This document shows positions 1 to 9,009 of a stretch of 10,410 nucleotides of DNA, one piece after another. Positions within the stretch are counted from its first letter, which is position 1; each line of letters opens with the position of its first letter. The translations under genes and the position numbers were made by a program. The notes under the pieces are model-generated. The model was not told the DNA's origin, searched no databases, and worked only from the letters and a program-made list of their open reading frames with translations. Origin of the DNA: Pigoraptor vietnamica (lineage: Eukaryota; Opisthokonta; Filasterea); NCBI GenBank assembly GCA_943704525.1, contig CALSCQ010003326.1, forward strand, positions 1 through 10,410, read 5' to 3'.

Positions 1-60
1 CCCCCCCCCCCCCCCCCCCCCAAACACACACACACACACATACACACACACACACACACA
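1..60. repeat. Poly-C run followed by (CA)n
   Basis: Bases 1-21 are an unbroken C run. Bases 22-60 are (AC)n with one T interruption at about 41. On the sense strand of the overlapping gene these are (UG)n and then G21. The window begins inside the C run, so its true length is unknown. Confidence 0.95.
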
Positions 61-122
61 CCCTCCCTCAATCTCTCTTTCCTCTCCTTGACGAAGACAC
101 ATGCAAGGCATGTCAAACACAC
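1..122 (-). other. Partial intron 17 of the LIM-C1 gene
   Basis: A splice donor (G|GTGTGT on the sense strand) sits at 122-121, after codon 628 plus one base. The rest of the window on this side is intron. It contains a purine-rich sense stretch (about 61-90), then (TG)n, then a run of 21 G. The next exon, and the acceptor, lie before base 1. Confidence 0.75.
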
Positions 123-593
123 CTGCAGGCGTGATGATGCTGACTTCGTTGAGCGCCTCTGTCGATCGCGTGAAGCGGAGACCGCACGACGGCGGCACAA
201 ATTGCGTGCACTTTGAATGGCACGATATGCCACAGCCTGCGCGCAACGACGGTCAGTGCCGTGCACGACAACCCAGAGCCATAACCACGCCAGCAATTCT
301 ATCACCTGTCTCACTGCGACTAAACGCACACACGCAAGGACCGACACGGGCATGCAGTTCCTCCACAACAACAGGCGCATCACATGCGCACACTGCGATA
401 CCTTTGCACTTGAGAGCCTTCTTGGAGCCGCCCCATATCAAGCCGCTGCAGTAGGCGCATCGAGCGGGCTTGATCGCACCGTACAGCTGCGAGGACACCG
501 GCGAAACGTCAGGGGACGAAAACGATTACGCATGTCGACACAACAGGTAACACACACACATACACACACACGCACACACACACACACAACAGC

Positions 594-630
<37 letters not shown>

Positions 631-3600
631 GCAACAGCAACACAACTCACCTTGAACCTGTGTGGGACGCCCAAAACGCCTCCCGTTTCCTCCGGGGGCG
701 AAGTGCCTGCACCGACGAAGCGGATCAGCGGTGCATCACAAAAGCACTGCAATTGGAAAGCACGAAGCTCACCTTGCGTGTCCGCGTGAGGCTCAGGGAC
801 AGTGCGTGCGTCAGAGCCAATCGCCACTGCAGGTGACGCACACAAACGGCGTGGGAGCGAGTGCAGCGATATTAAGCCGAGACAGTGCAATGACCGCGCC
901 AATCCTCCCAGTCCCACACATCAACCGCCACAGCAGACAGCACCATGCCGCACAAGTACCGTCAACACCACACTCACCCTTTCGTCGTACGGAAGTCGGG
1001 CTCAGGTTGGGCTCACCCGACGCAGCGGGGGTCTCGAGACCCTCCGCCGGGGCCTTCTGTCCAGTAACCATTCGCGACAGCTTGCGTATCGTCATGATCG
1101 GCGATCGCGTGTGCTTCGTCGTGTCCGTGAACGATCGCCGCGTGGTGAGCGGCGGGTGCGCGCCCAACGCGGAGCTGGCGGCCTCGTCGCCGCGTCCGGA
1201 CACCGAGGGGCGCTTCTGTACTTTGGCATCGGAGTCCTTGCTGTACTCGCCGAAAAACAGGCAGCGCAACGAGGGAGAGATGCCGGATCAGCTCAAGTCA
1301 TAGACGCGTGTCCATTCTCCACAGTGAACAAGGAGGAGAGAGGAAGACGCGGATGGAATTCGGCTTAACACCCTGCCTCGAGTGCGCAATCTACCAAGGG
1401 CATGTGGCACAGCAGCCCCGTGTTCGACAATGTCCCGTGACCCACCGGAGCACCCCTTCGTCCATCGATGTGCTCATGTGCATCGCAAGGAGCGAATTTT
1501 GCTGCGGAGCAAACGGCAACAGAGTCAGAGGGGACATAAACACACAAACGCCGAACACACAGTTCAACACCACAACAACAGGCAGATAGCAAAGAAAAAG
1601 GAACAGACGTGAAAACGACGAAAGACAATGCCGACACAAGGGCTGAACGGGCTCCAAGAGGTAAGAGGTTCAAGGACGCCGCGCAAGATACACACCCTGT
1701 GCGTGCCGGGTTCGCTCGACTTTCGCACGGGGGCGCCCTTGCCGTGGAGGGCATCCGCGGCCGAAGACGCCATGTTACGGAACACACGCAGCTCTTCCGT
1801 CGCCGATTGAAGCTGCGCACAGACGCATGAGTCATCGCGCCAATGCCGTGACGGAGGTATCCCGTGGCGTGAGTGTGCGCATGAGGAGGCGTTCACAGCG
1901 TCCATGGCTGAATGCAATACTTTGCACATGTGACTCACGCACCTTCGAGCGCAAGTCGCCGGCCTCGTTCGTGAGCCGCACAACCGCATCCTCCGCGAGT
2001 CTTCGCCTCCGCGATTCGCTGAGGAGGTCCTCGCGGGCATCCACGAGCTCCTTCTTCGCACGGAGACACTCGTCCTGGGGCGCATTCGATTGTAATGAGT
2101 TCACTTGTGAGTGTGTGGTTCGTTGTGCGTGAAGCGTGCATGCGTACGCATAATGCGTGTGTCGAAATATGCGCGCCAAGACCAGTACGGCCAGCCAACA
2201 TTTCGCCGGCCCCTCCCATCACTCCATTCGGGACACGCGTGTCTATCCCACGCAGGCACATTCCACGAAGCAGGGCACACCTTCACTTCCGCAAGCTCCT
2301 TCTTGAGCCGATCGACCTCGTCGCCGCGGCCCATCACGTCGAGAGATCCGGACGATCTGTTAACAAAAACACGCGTGCGTAACGACGTTACATATCCCAG
2401 AAGTTCGATGAAGAAAGACATAGTCGATGACGCACTTGGAACACTGCGTGCCCGTAATACAATGGACCAAGCTATGGGGGCTTCCACGCAGAGTCGCCAA
2501 ACACTCCGGCTGAACGTACACCCACCCATACTCCGAATTCCTGCGACGGAGTTTCTCCACTTCCGATCGCATCACTTCGGCCGTTCGTCGCTCGCTGAAG
2601 AGCTGCGCAGAAAAGGGTCGAATGGCGTGCGTGGCCCACACGACTACGTATGAATTTCATGCGGAATATGCCACGCGAAGGAATGTCGGCACGTTCGAAA
2701 ACGTGTGTGCACTGCAAACGCGCGAGAGCGAGAGAGTAGTGTGCACTGCGTGCATGCGTGCGTGCGTGCGTGTCCGCCGCACACGTGCCTGCTTTCGAAG
2801 CGAATCGATGGACTCTGTCTTGAAGAACTCAGAGTCGGCAAAGCTTCCCGTTCGCGAAATGGGCGCCTGCCCATCGGCCGAGGGCGTCGATGGCGCCTTG
2901 TTCTGCAGTAACGACAGTTTCAGGAACAAAGCACCGTGTGTGAACACGCGCACGCACACAGACACATTCCCCCCCCCCCCCCCCCCCCCCCACCCCGCGG
3001 CGCGCAAGCCAAGCACATACCTGCGTCGCAATGTAGTCCTTGACGCTCTTGACGAGCGCAGTGAAGTTTCGCTTTACATCAGCCAGTTCCGTGCGGACGA
3101 GCTCCAACTCCTGACACGACGGGACAAAGTTTTGGCTTTTGAGCATTTCATCAACACAGACGGTGAGGTGAGTGCGAAAATTCCCACCTCTTGCGGGTTC
3201 GGCTCCTCATCGTTCGTCGAGTGCCTTCGGTACGACTGCGCTCACAAAGTGCGTGCAATGTCAGCCACGGTCAAGGAACAAACGATGCCGAATAAGCGCA
3301 AGAGCGGGAAGAAATAGCCACAAAAGGCAAAACGCACCGATGTTCGCTGGAGAGTGCCGTCCACTAGTGGCTCTGCTGCATTCAAATTGGGCGACGTCTC
3401 CGTCGACGACAGCGCAGCACTGTCGCTGTTTGGTTGCGCCGCGAGCGCGGCGAGTGCTGCGCGCTGCTCGGGCTTGACGGCGCTCTCGCTTGACGTCCGC
3501 GTGAGCGTGATCTGCACATTTCCCCTCTTTGCCAGGCACGTGGCGCACCTGCGAACGGTACACGCGCGTTGCGTTCACATTTTGCGCTTGACGCTTTCAA

Positions 3601-4550
3601 ATCCCTTGGCCCACACATAGCCATTTTTGACGCGTTGCTGGTCTTTCAGCACGTAACCCTGACCCTACGCCCCATTCCAGTGAACCACGAGTGTTTTGCC
3701 CACCTGTAGATCCCGTCGTTGGCTGACGCCGACAGCACGTCTTGGTCGGGCTCCGCAACGGCCTTGCTGCCGCACTCGTCGCACGCAAGACAAGCCACGT
3801 GAAAGTGCCTGCGGCGCGCGCAGTGATTGTGTGGAGCGGGTGAGAACGAGCAAACCGAAACAGACCTTTTTAAAACAGAAAGAGTGCAGAACTAACGGGC
3901 TACATTGGAACAGCCACGAGATATATGCAAGGTATTCGCTCACGGCGACGCACCTGTCGCTCTTGAGAACGGACGTCTCGTCGACGGGCTTTCCGCACGC
4001 GCTGCAATCCGGTGTGCACGTCATGCACGCGGGAAGGCCGTTCGCGAGCATCACCTGGCACCCAAAGTCCTCGATGAGCTCCCCACACCTGCGGGACGAC
4101 ATATGCACACCGCAATTAACACGGTACCGACACATGCACACACAGCGCGTTAACACTAGTGCTGGTCAGTCCACCGCTCTTCAGCTTGAAAATTGAAAAG
4201 AGCCTTTGTAAGATATACACCAAGGCGAGACGTGTGTGTGCAGACGAACGAATGGCAGAAAAGACGGCAAGTACACATGGGGATTCCCGCGGCTACGTAC
4301 AAATTGGCACCCATTCAAACACAAAACAGTCGCAGGCATACTCCGTGGGGCGCACGCACCTCCCGCATTTGAAGCAGAAGGGGTGGAAGAGCGCGTTCCC
4401 AAAGTCAATCACGTTGCCAACAAGCGTCGTCTTGCACGCGGCACATGTCGCCGCCTGCGTGCGCATGAACCGCGGCCTGATCGAACTCCGAGAGAACGAC
4501 GTGCGACGCGCCGGCACTTCCTCCGTCGACGCCGGAGCAGGGGACGCCAT
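123..4550 (-). CDS. LIM-LIM-coiled-coil-C1 protein, probable LIM-type RhoGAP (C-terminus beyond window)
   Basis: Seventeen exons, in transcript order: 4550-4360, 4088-3954, 3808-3704, 3548-3338, 3235-3188, 3110-3021, 2902-2789, 2602-2526, 2356-2281, 2074-1943, 1812-1696, 1501-1446, 1240-1017, 826-773, 706-651, 486-402, 236-123. They total 1885 nt, or 628 codons plus one base, and every junction keeps phase. LIM1 is C36-x2-C-x16-H56-x2-C-x2-C-x2-C65-x19-C85-x2-C88. LIM2 is C92-x2-C-x16-H112-x2-C-x2-C-x2-C121-x23-C145-x2-C148. A Ser/Thr/Ala-rich linker follows, then charged heptad-like helices at about 231-260, 299-323 and 335-432 (for example EVDRLKKELAEVK). Next come a Lys/Arg/Ser-rich stretch at 452-526 and a C1 domain, H559 to C608. 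Seen: domains and splice sites. Known: fungal Rga-type proteins pair tandem LIM domains with a C-terminal RhoGAP, often with C1. Inferred: GTPase regulation of Rho/Cdc42 at the cell cortex. No RhoGAP is visible, so another LIM/C1 scaffold is possible. Confidence 0.88.
551..642. repeat. (CA)n then (CAA)n compound microsatellite in intron 15
   Basis: Bases 551-589 are (CA)n with T and G interruptions, and 588-642 are (CAA)n with CAG variants. It lies inside the 164-base intron 487-650. On the sense strand it is (GUU)n followed by (UG)n, starting within about 10 bases of the donor GTGAGT. Confidence 0.95.
2969..2991. repeat. C23 homopolymer in intron 6 of the LIM-C1 gene
   Basis: Twenty-three C in a row, followed by CACCCCGCGG on the plus strand. 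The run lies in intron 2903-3020, so the transcript carries a 23-base G run about 30 bases downstream of the 5' splice site, and (UG)n-like sequence beyond it. Run length is prone to sequencing error. Confidence 0.9.
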
Positions 4551-4560
4551 GGTGGCGCCT
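4541..4560 (-). promoter_or_regulatory. Start codon context of the LIM-C1 gene
   Basis: The sense strand reads GCGCCACCATGGCG around the ATG at 4550-4548, a full match to the vertebrate-type Kozak consensus (A at -3, G at +4). The following residues (MASPAPAS...) are a disordered lead-in ending 35 residues before the first LIM cysteine. This supports 4550 as the true start. Confidence 0.8.
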
Positions 4561-5302
4561 CAATTACGAACGACTGCGCTTCAACACTCAAGCGTTGCCG
4601 AACATTCCACGATGAGTCAATGGCCGCACATCGCGGACTGTCCTCGCCCAAGTTTGAGGCGCAGTGTGCCGGGAAAGCGAGTAATGTGGTTCGGTCAACT
4701 GTGAAGACGGACCTCACAGAGTCGCGTGCTCATGCGTTGCGGCACACCGCACGAGTGGCTGAATTGACAACGTCTGCAAAATGGTGGCCGATTCCAATGC
4801 AAAGTCCAATACAAAGCGACGAGCGAAGGGGGAAGTCGCGCAATGGGGCGAATGCGAGTACGAAGTGAGGACGAGAAGCAGGAATAGGGAGGGACACGCA
4901 CAGCGAAGAGAAGGGGCGGAAAATCGATTTGCGATTTGAGGCAAACGGGAGAACGCGCGGCCTGGCGAGAAACGACGTACACGGCAGGTGTTGGGCAAAT
5001 CTCATTTTGGAAATTGAATGCTCCTCAAAATCTTATTTAGGATATTCCAATGCGACGAAAGTTCTTTATGGGGTAATTATTTTCGGCGTAATTGTCTTAT
5101 ATGGAAGGAGCGTACAATGACCGCATCTTCTGTGCACAGTATCACACAACTTGCGTCCATAGATAAACCATTGCGCTCCACTCTACTGATGTCTTCGACC
5201 ATCTCTCTCAACGGCATCCACGTAACCGCAAGACTGTCTTTCTTTCTTTTGCACAAGCAGGCACAAACGCAACGCGCAGAGCAAACGACAGCGACCGCCC
5301 CT
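4551..5302. other. Spacer: LIM-C1 promoter/leader and prolidase 3' region
   Basis: No gene is supported here on either strand. The LIM-C1 gene starts at 4550 and prolidase ends at 5303, both reading leftward, so this 752-base spacer must hold the 3' untranslated region of one and the promoter of the other. On the minus strand 4850-4990 is pyrimidine-rich (runs such as CCCTCCCTATTCC), which would suit a TATA-less promoter or leader. Bases 5018-5110 are markedly A+T-rich compared with the rest, and a CTTTCTTTCTTTT tract lies at 5238. I see no perfect AATAAA on the sense strand; the nearest variants are AAATAA near 5032-5038 and CATAAA near 5071. Open frames crossing this area have no recognisable domains. 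Confidence 0.5.
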
Positions 5303-6130
5303 TCAACAGCAGCGGCCCTTGGCCATCTCCGCCTCGACCTCTTCAACGGTTCGCGGGCACTTGGTAAGATTCTCAATGCCGTCCGCCGTCACGAGCACGT
5401 CATCTTCGAGCCGCACGCCGCCAAAGTTCCGGAAGCGCTCGATCTTATCCCAGCAGAAGAGATGCGACTTCTTCGGATCGGCGCGCGCGGCGTCCAGGAG
5501 GCAGTCGATAAAGTAGACGCCAGGCTCCACCGTGATCACCATGCCTGTTCAATCCCGCGAATAAGCAACAAGCAAGGGAAACAACAAAAAAAAAAAAAAA
5601 AAAAAAAAAAAACAATTGTGAAAATGATGACCATAATGACAAGGGCACACAACTGCCGAGTAAGAACGTCCCGACAATATAACAACCAATTCGCCAGCGG
5701 CATCCATTAACATCCGTTGCGCCGTTAAAGAACGATCAGCCGAGTGGCACCCATTGACGTCCGTGCACACGTACCGGGCTGCAGAATGCGGGAGGTGCGG
5801 AGGCGGTTGAGCCCGGGCTCCTGGATGCGCGACGTGCCGTTGGGATAACCGCCGACGTCGTGGACGTCCATGCCCATCAGGTGACCGAGACCGTGCGGCA
5901 TGAACGTTGCGCCAATGTGGAGCCCGAGGATGTCGTCGAGGGAGCCCTGGAGGAAGCCGCGCTTCAGGAGCTCCTCGCAGATGACGCGCTCTGTGTGCAT
6001 GGTGAGAGATGAGGGTTGAATATCGGGTGGGAAGGGATCGTTCACACCACGCAGACATTTGTACACAGTTGCACGATTTTTCCCTGCGACGGGAACACAC
6101 GCGCGCCCGCGCGCACAAACACGCACACAC

Positions 6131-6221
<91 letters not shown>

Positions 6222-8832
6222 TACAGGGTGCGTCCCATTACAGCGACTCACCGGCGAGGCGGTGCATGGCGGGCCAGTGGACGCCCGGCTTCATGGCCTT
6301 CATAACGGCCAGCTGCGCCGCAAGCACCGTCTCATACACGTCGCGCTGGTCAGCCGTGAACTTGCCTGCAGGTGGCATCAATCACAGCAAAGTTGAGAAC
6401 CAACGTCCACTGCCCACTTTGAAAACAGCGCTTGAATGTAATGTGCTGTGTGGGAAAAAGTGACCCGGAGAGCGCAGAGGTGAAGATGGAAACTTGCGGC
6501 GATAGATTGCTAACCCACCGTTCGCGGGGTACGAGCACGTGATGTCGGATGTGTAGCCGTGGTACTCGGCGCCCATGTCCAGCAGAAGCATGTCGTTCTC
6601 GGCAATCTGAGCAACGCCTCACAGTCAGCAAACGACGGCCCACAGTTTTGCAGAGCACGCACACACGGTCGAGAGATGCACGCAGAATTGAACGCACTGC
6701 AACTCGGCAGGCATTTGCGCGCACGCACACACGCACGCACACACGCACGCACCAGCTTGTTGTTGTGGCCGTAGTGGAGTGTGGCGCCGCTCTTTCCCGA
6801 CCCGCAGATGCACGTGTACGCCATGAAGCGACAGCCGCCGCGCGAGTACGTCTCGTGGAGGAACTGCGACTCCATTTGGTATTCCATCATGCCGGGCCGC
6901 ACGCTGGACGGTAGGCATGTAACAACGCAACAGCGCGTCAGAGCAAAACCTGTGAAATTTTCACAGACGATAATTGCGCGAGTGCAAAAACAAACGGGGA
7001 GCAAATTTCAGACCAGGCTTTTTTTTTTCTATAAAAAAGAAAATGGAGAGAGAGGAGGGAGAGGGAAGGAGAGAGGATGACAAATACCTGCGCATGACGG
7101 CCTTGTGCGCCTCGCTGCTGATGTTGCTCACGTAGCGCAACACCTCAATCTCGGCGGGCGATTTGAAGACGCGGCACTCGCAAATCTCGCTGCGAAGGGC
7201 AACGTGACACTGTCGTCACGTAGGGAACAACACGGAAAATCAAAGGAGCGGTAGCGCAGAAGCGTATGCGTCGTGCGTGTGGTACGTGCGTGTGTACGTG
7301 TCGTTTGTGTGTGAGAGAGGTGGGTGAAGGGGTGCCCACGTGTAGAGAACGCTCCCGTCGACATTGAAGCTCTCCATCCCCGGGAAGGTGGCCTCGATCG
7401 TCTTTGCGCCGCTGTCCGAGTTGGTTCCACGCAGCACGTGAATGGCGTCCGGCTTGCGCGCTGCCATGTACTGCGCGTGCGAAGCAGTTAGTCAGCCGGC
7501 ATTTGCACAGGCACAAGCACAGATGGGCATCAATTTAAGTCATACTAAAGCGGCAGTCTCTGTGCAATAATACCCCCGACTCCCCCACTACACACGCACA
7601 CATACACGCACCCACACACAAACACGCACACACACACGCACACACACACGCACGCACACACCCCATCCACACAAACACACAGCCACTCTAAAAAAAAAAC
7701 GCACGGACCTTGTCGATGCTGTCCGTGTACTCGACGCGGTCGACGCCGTACTTGTCCTTGAAGTGCGAGAGGGGGTGGATCACGCCCTCCCACACGGCAT
7801 ACTCGTCGGGCAGGTGCGGCACAAACAGAATGCTCTCGCCCGTCGCAAAGTCCAGCGCACCGTAACAGTCGGGCTCGTCGCAACCGAAGAGATACTGCAC
7901 GCAGCATGCGAGGCGAATGTGTCACGCAACATGTGTCACGCAGCATGCGAGGCGAATGTGTCACGCCTACGCAAGCAACGGACAGAGCACTGTACAATTG
8001 AATGTCACCGGCCAAAAGTCTTCTCAAACCCATTCACACGCACACGCACACGCGCACACATACATAACACAGCGCACACTAACACAGAGAAGAACACACG
8101 CATGCACCGCCGCATGGTATTTAAACGCAACACTTTGCGTAGTGCCCACCATGAAGTGCGACTCCTGCCGAAAGCGGAGCTCGCGGTCCGTGTCGTACTG
8201 GTACTGCGTCTTGCCACCCACAAGGAGGGCGACCGAGTTCAGCGACAGTCCGGTGCCGTGCGACGCGCGCTCCTTGATGCGACCCAAGAGTCGCGAGCGG
8301 TGCTGAAAGCGAGAAAAAAAAAGTTATGGGTGCGAGTGAGCCACTGCGAGTGGGCGAAGCGCGTGCATACTCAAACACGGCGCCAAACATTCATCAATTC
8401 CCCTGCCTTTCCTCAAGCCACACACTCATGCGCACTCCCACGCTTCAGCTACACTCATACGCACTCGACCACAGTAACACTCAGTACTCGACCACACTCC
8501 AGCAACACTCACGCACTCGACCACAGTAACACTCAGTACTCGACCACACTCCAGCAACACTCACGCACTCGACCACACTTTAGCAACACTCACGTACTCG
8601 ACCCCACTTTAGCAATCTCACGTACTCGACCACACTACAGCACTCAGTACTCGACCACACTTCAGCAACACTCAGTACTCGACCAGACTCCAGCAACACT
8701 CACGTGCGCGTGCATGGACATGGGCACTTTGTGCGTGTCCAGCCCCATCGAAAAGTGCCGACCCTCAGGCACCGCGTGGTACTTGCGCTCATGCTGGCAC
8801 TGCGCACCGTGCGCATCCCCATTGCAAGACAT
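5303..8832 (-). CDS. PEPD: Prolidase (Xaa-Pro dipeptidase), peptidase family M24B
   Basis: Ten exons in transcript order: 8832-8704, 8302-8150, 7894-7709, 7470-7340, 7189-7088, 6903-6753, 6606-6519, 6365-6252, 5990-5775, 5544-5303. They total 1512 nt (503 residues plus stop), against 493 for human prolidase. The N-terminal half holds the FRQESHF and [10 protein letters not shown] stretches of the aminopeptidase P N domain. The C-terminal pita-bread fold has [47 protein letters not shown] and GGVRLEDDV. Metal ligands are D294, D305, H388, E430 and E470, at exactly the human spacings (11, 83, 42, 40). Known role: cytosolic Mn-dependent hydrolysis of dipeptides with C-terminal proline. Every intron is GT-AG and phases agree throughout. 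The ATG at 8832 has A at -3. An upstream in-frame ATG at 9009 is an alternative start. The predicted enzyme is intact. Confidence 0.97.
5586..5612. repeat. A27 homopolymer in the last prolidase intron
   Basis: Twenty-seven A in a row on the plus strand, within intron 5545-5774. On the sense strand it is U27 ending about 40 bases upstream of the acceptor (acag at 5545-5548). It may act as an enlarged pyrimidine tract. Confidence 0.9.
6096..6227. repeat. (CA)n microsatellite in prolidase intron 8
   Basis: Bases 6136-6217 are 41 uninterrupted AC dinucleotides, flanked by impure CACG/CA sequence from 6096 and by ACATACATAC to about 6226. It fills half of the 261-base intron 5991-6251. On the transcript it is a (UG)41 tract starting about 35 bases after the GTGAGT donor. 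Confidence 0.97.
6718..6751. repeat. (CACG)/(CA) repeat abutting a prolidase 5' splice site
   Basis: An impure CACG/CACA tetranucleotide tract in intron 6607-6752. On the sense strand the donor GTGCGTGCGTGTGTGCG is itself the beginning of the repeat, so the splice site merges with the array. Confidence 0.85.
7589..7680. repeat. Impure (CA)n tract in prolidase intron 3
   Basis: A CA-rich stretch with CG and TA interruptions inside intron 7471-7708, followed by an A10 run at 7690-7699 next to the donor GTCCGT. On the sense strand it is (UG)n-rich. Confidence 0.85.
7898..7966. repeat. Tandem duplication, 39-base period, at the 3' end of prolidase intron 2
   Basis: The 30 bases starting CACGCAGCATGCGAGGCGAA at 7898 recur identically at 7937, giving a period of 39. 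The first copy ends three bases from the acceptor of exon 3 (exon edge 7894). The duplication therefore copied the region just upstream of the AG, without the AG itself. Confidence 0.9.
8461..8703. repeat. Minisatellite of 23-29-base units filling most of prolidase intron 1
   Basis: Nine units, at 8461, 8484, 8513, 8536, 8565, 8594, 8622, 8647 and 8675, with lengths 23, 29, 23, 29, 29, 28, 25, 28 and 29. Each begins G(C/T)ACTCGACC and most end with AGCAACACTCA(C). The 23+29 pair is itself duplicated perfectly (period 52). The array ends at 8703, the first base of the intron. On the sense strand most units begin GTGAGTG, so the functional 5' splice site is the outermost repeat unit. Confidence 0.95.
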
Positions 8833-9009
8833 CGTTCGGTGGCCGTACGCAACGAGGGCGACTCGCTTTGATGGGAGAGTGGATAACAAGGGCGACGTCC
8901 GAGTCGATTGCCCACGCAGTTGAATTGGCAGCAGCGGAGTGTGGAACGGCGACGGAAGAGAGCGACGAGATGAAGATACAAGAGTGGCCACGAGCGTGCG
9001 AAGGGACAT
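8833..9009 (-). other. Possible N-terminal extension of prolidase (candidate mitochondrial presequence)
   Basis: The prolidase exon 1 frame is open upstream to an ATG at 9009-9007 (A at -3), adding 59 codons. The extension begins MSLRTLVATLVSSSRRSLPS and has no Asp or Glu but seven Arg and one Lys, with Ser and Leu: the composition of a mitochondrial targeting peptide. Against this, the same frame stays open to beyond 9390 and that further stretch is also poor in acidic residues, so the composition may simply reflect local base usage. If both starts are used, one gene could supply mitochondrial and cytosolic enzyme. Confidence 0.4.

Noticed and set aside
3261-3578. Minus-strand frame with KCADHAHADVKRERRQ as the LIM2 end
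   Set aside because: It offers a C-x2-H, but its exit phase fails with the following coiled-coil exons, whereas the CATC frame fits on both sides.
3575-3665. Open stretch on the minus strand (GQGYVLKDQQRVKNGYVWAK) between LIM2 and the linker
   Set aside because: It enters in phase 0, which does not fit the phase-2 end of the LIM2 exon. Splicing past it to the acceptor at 3549-3550 gives DGIYR|CATCLAKRG, which supplies the last two LIM2 cysteines in phase. It is intron.
4236-4868. Plus-strand open frames opposite the LIM-C1 start
   Set aside because: They are Arg-rich, show no recognisable motif, and are antisense to the LIM1 exon.
5018-5710. 230-codon plus-strand frame ending in poly-Lys
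   Set aside because: It is antisense to the prolidase last exon, and the Lys run is the A27 homopolymer of the intron.
6009-6463. Plus-strand frames with long His-Thr repeats and minus-strand Cys-Val repeats
   Set aside because: They are translations of the (CA)41 microsatellite, inside a well-supported prolidase intron.
8461-8703. Repeat array considered as CRISPR
   Set aside because: Units are contiguous without unique spacers, vary in length, and lie in a eukaryotic intron.
7763-8923. 386-codon open frame on the plus strand
   Set aside because: It is antisense to three conserved prolidase exons and the minisatellite, and it has no recognisable domain.
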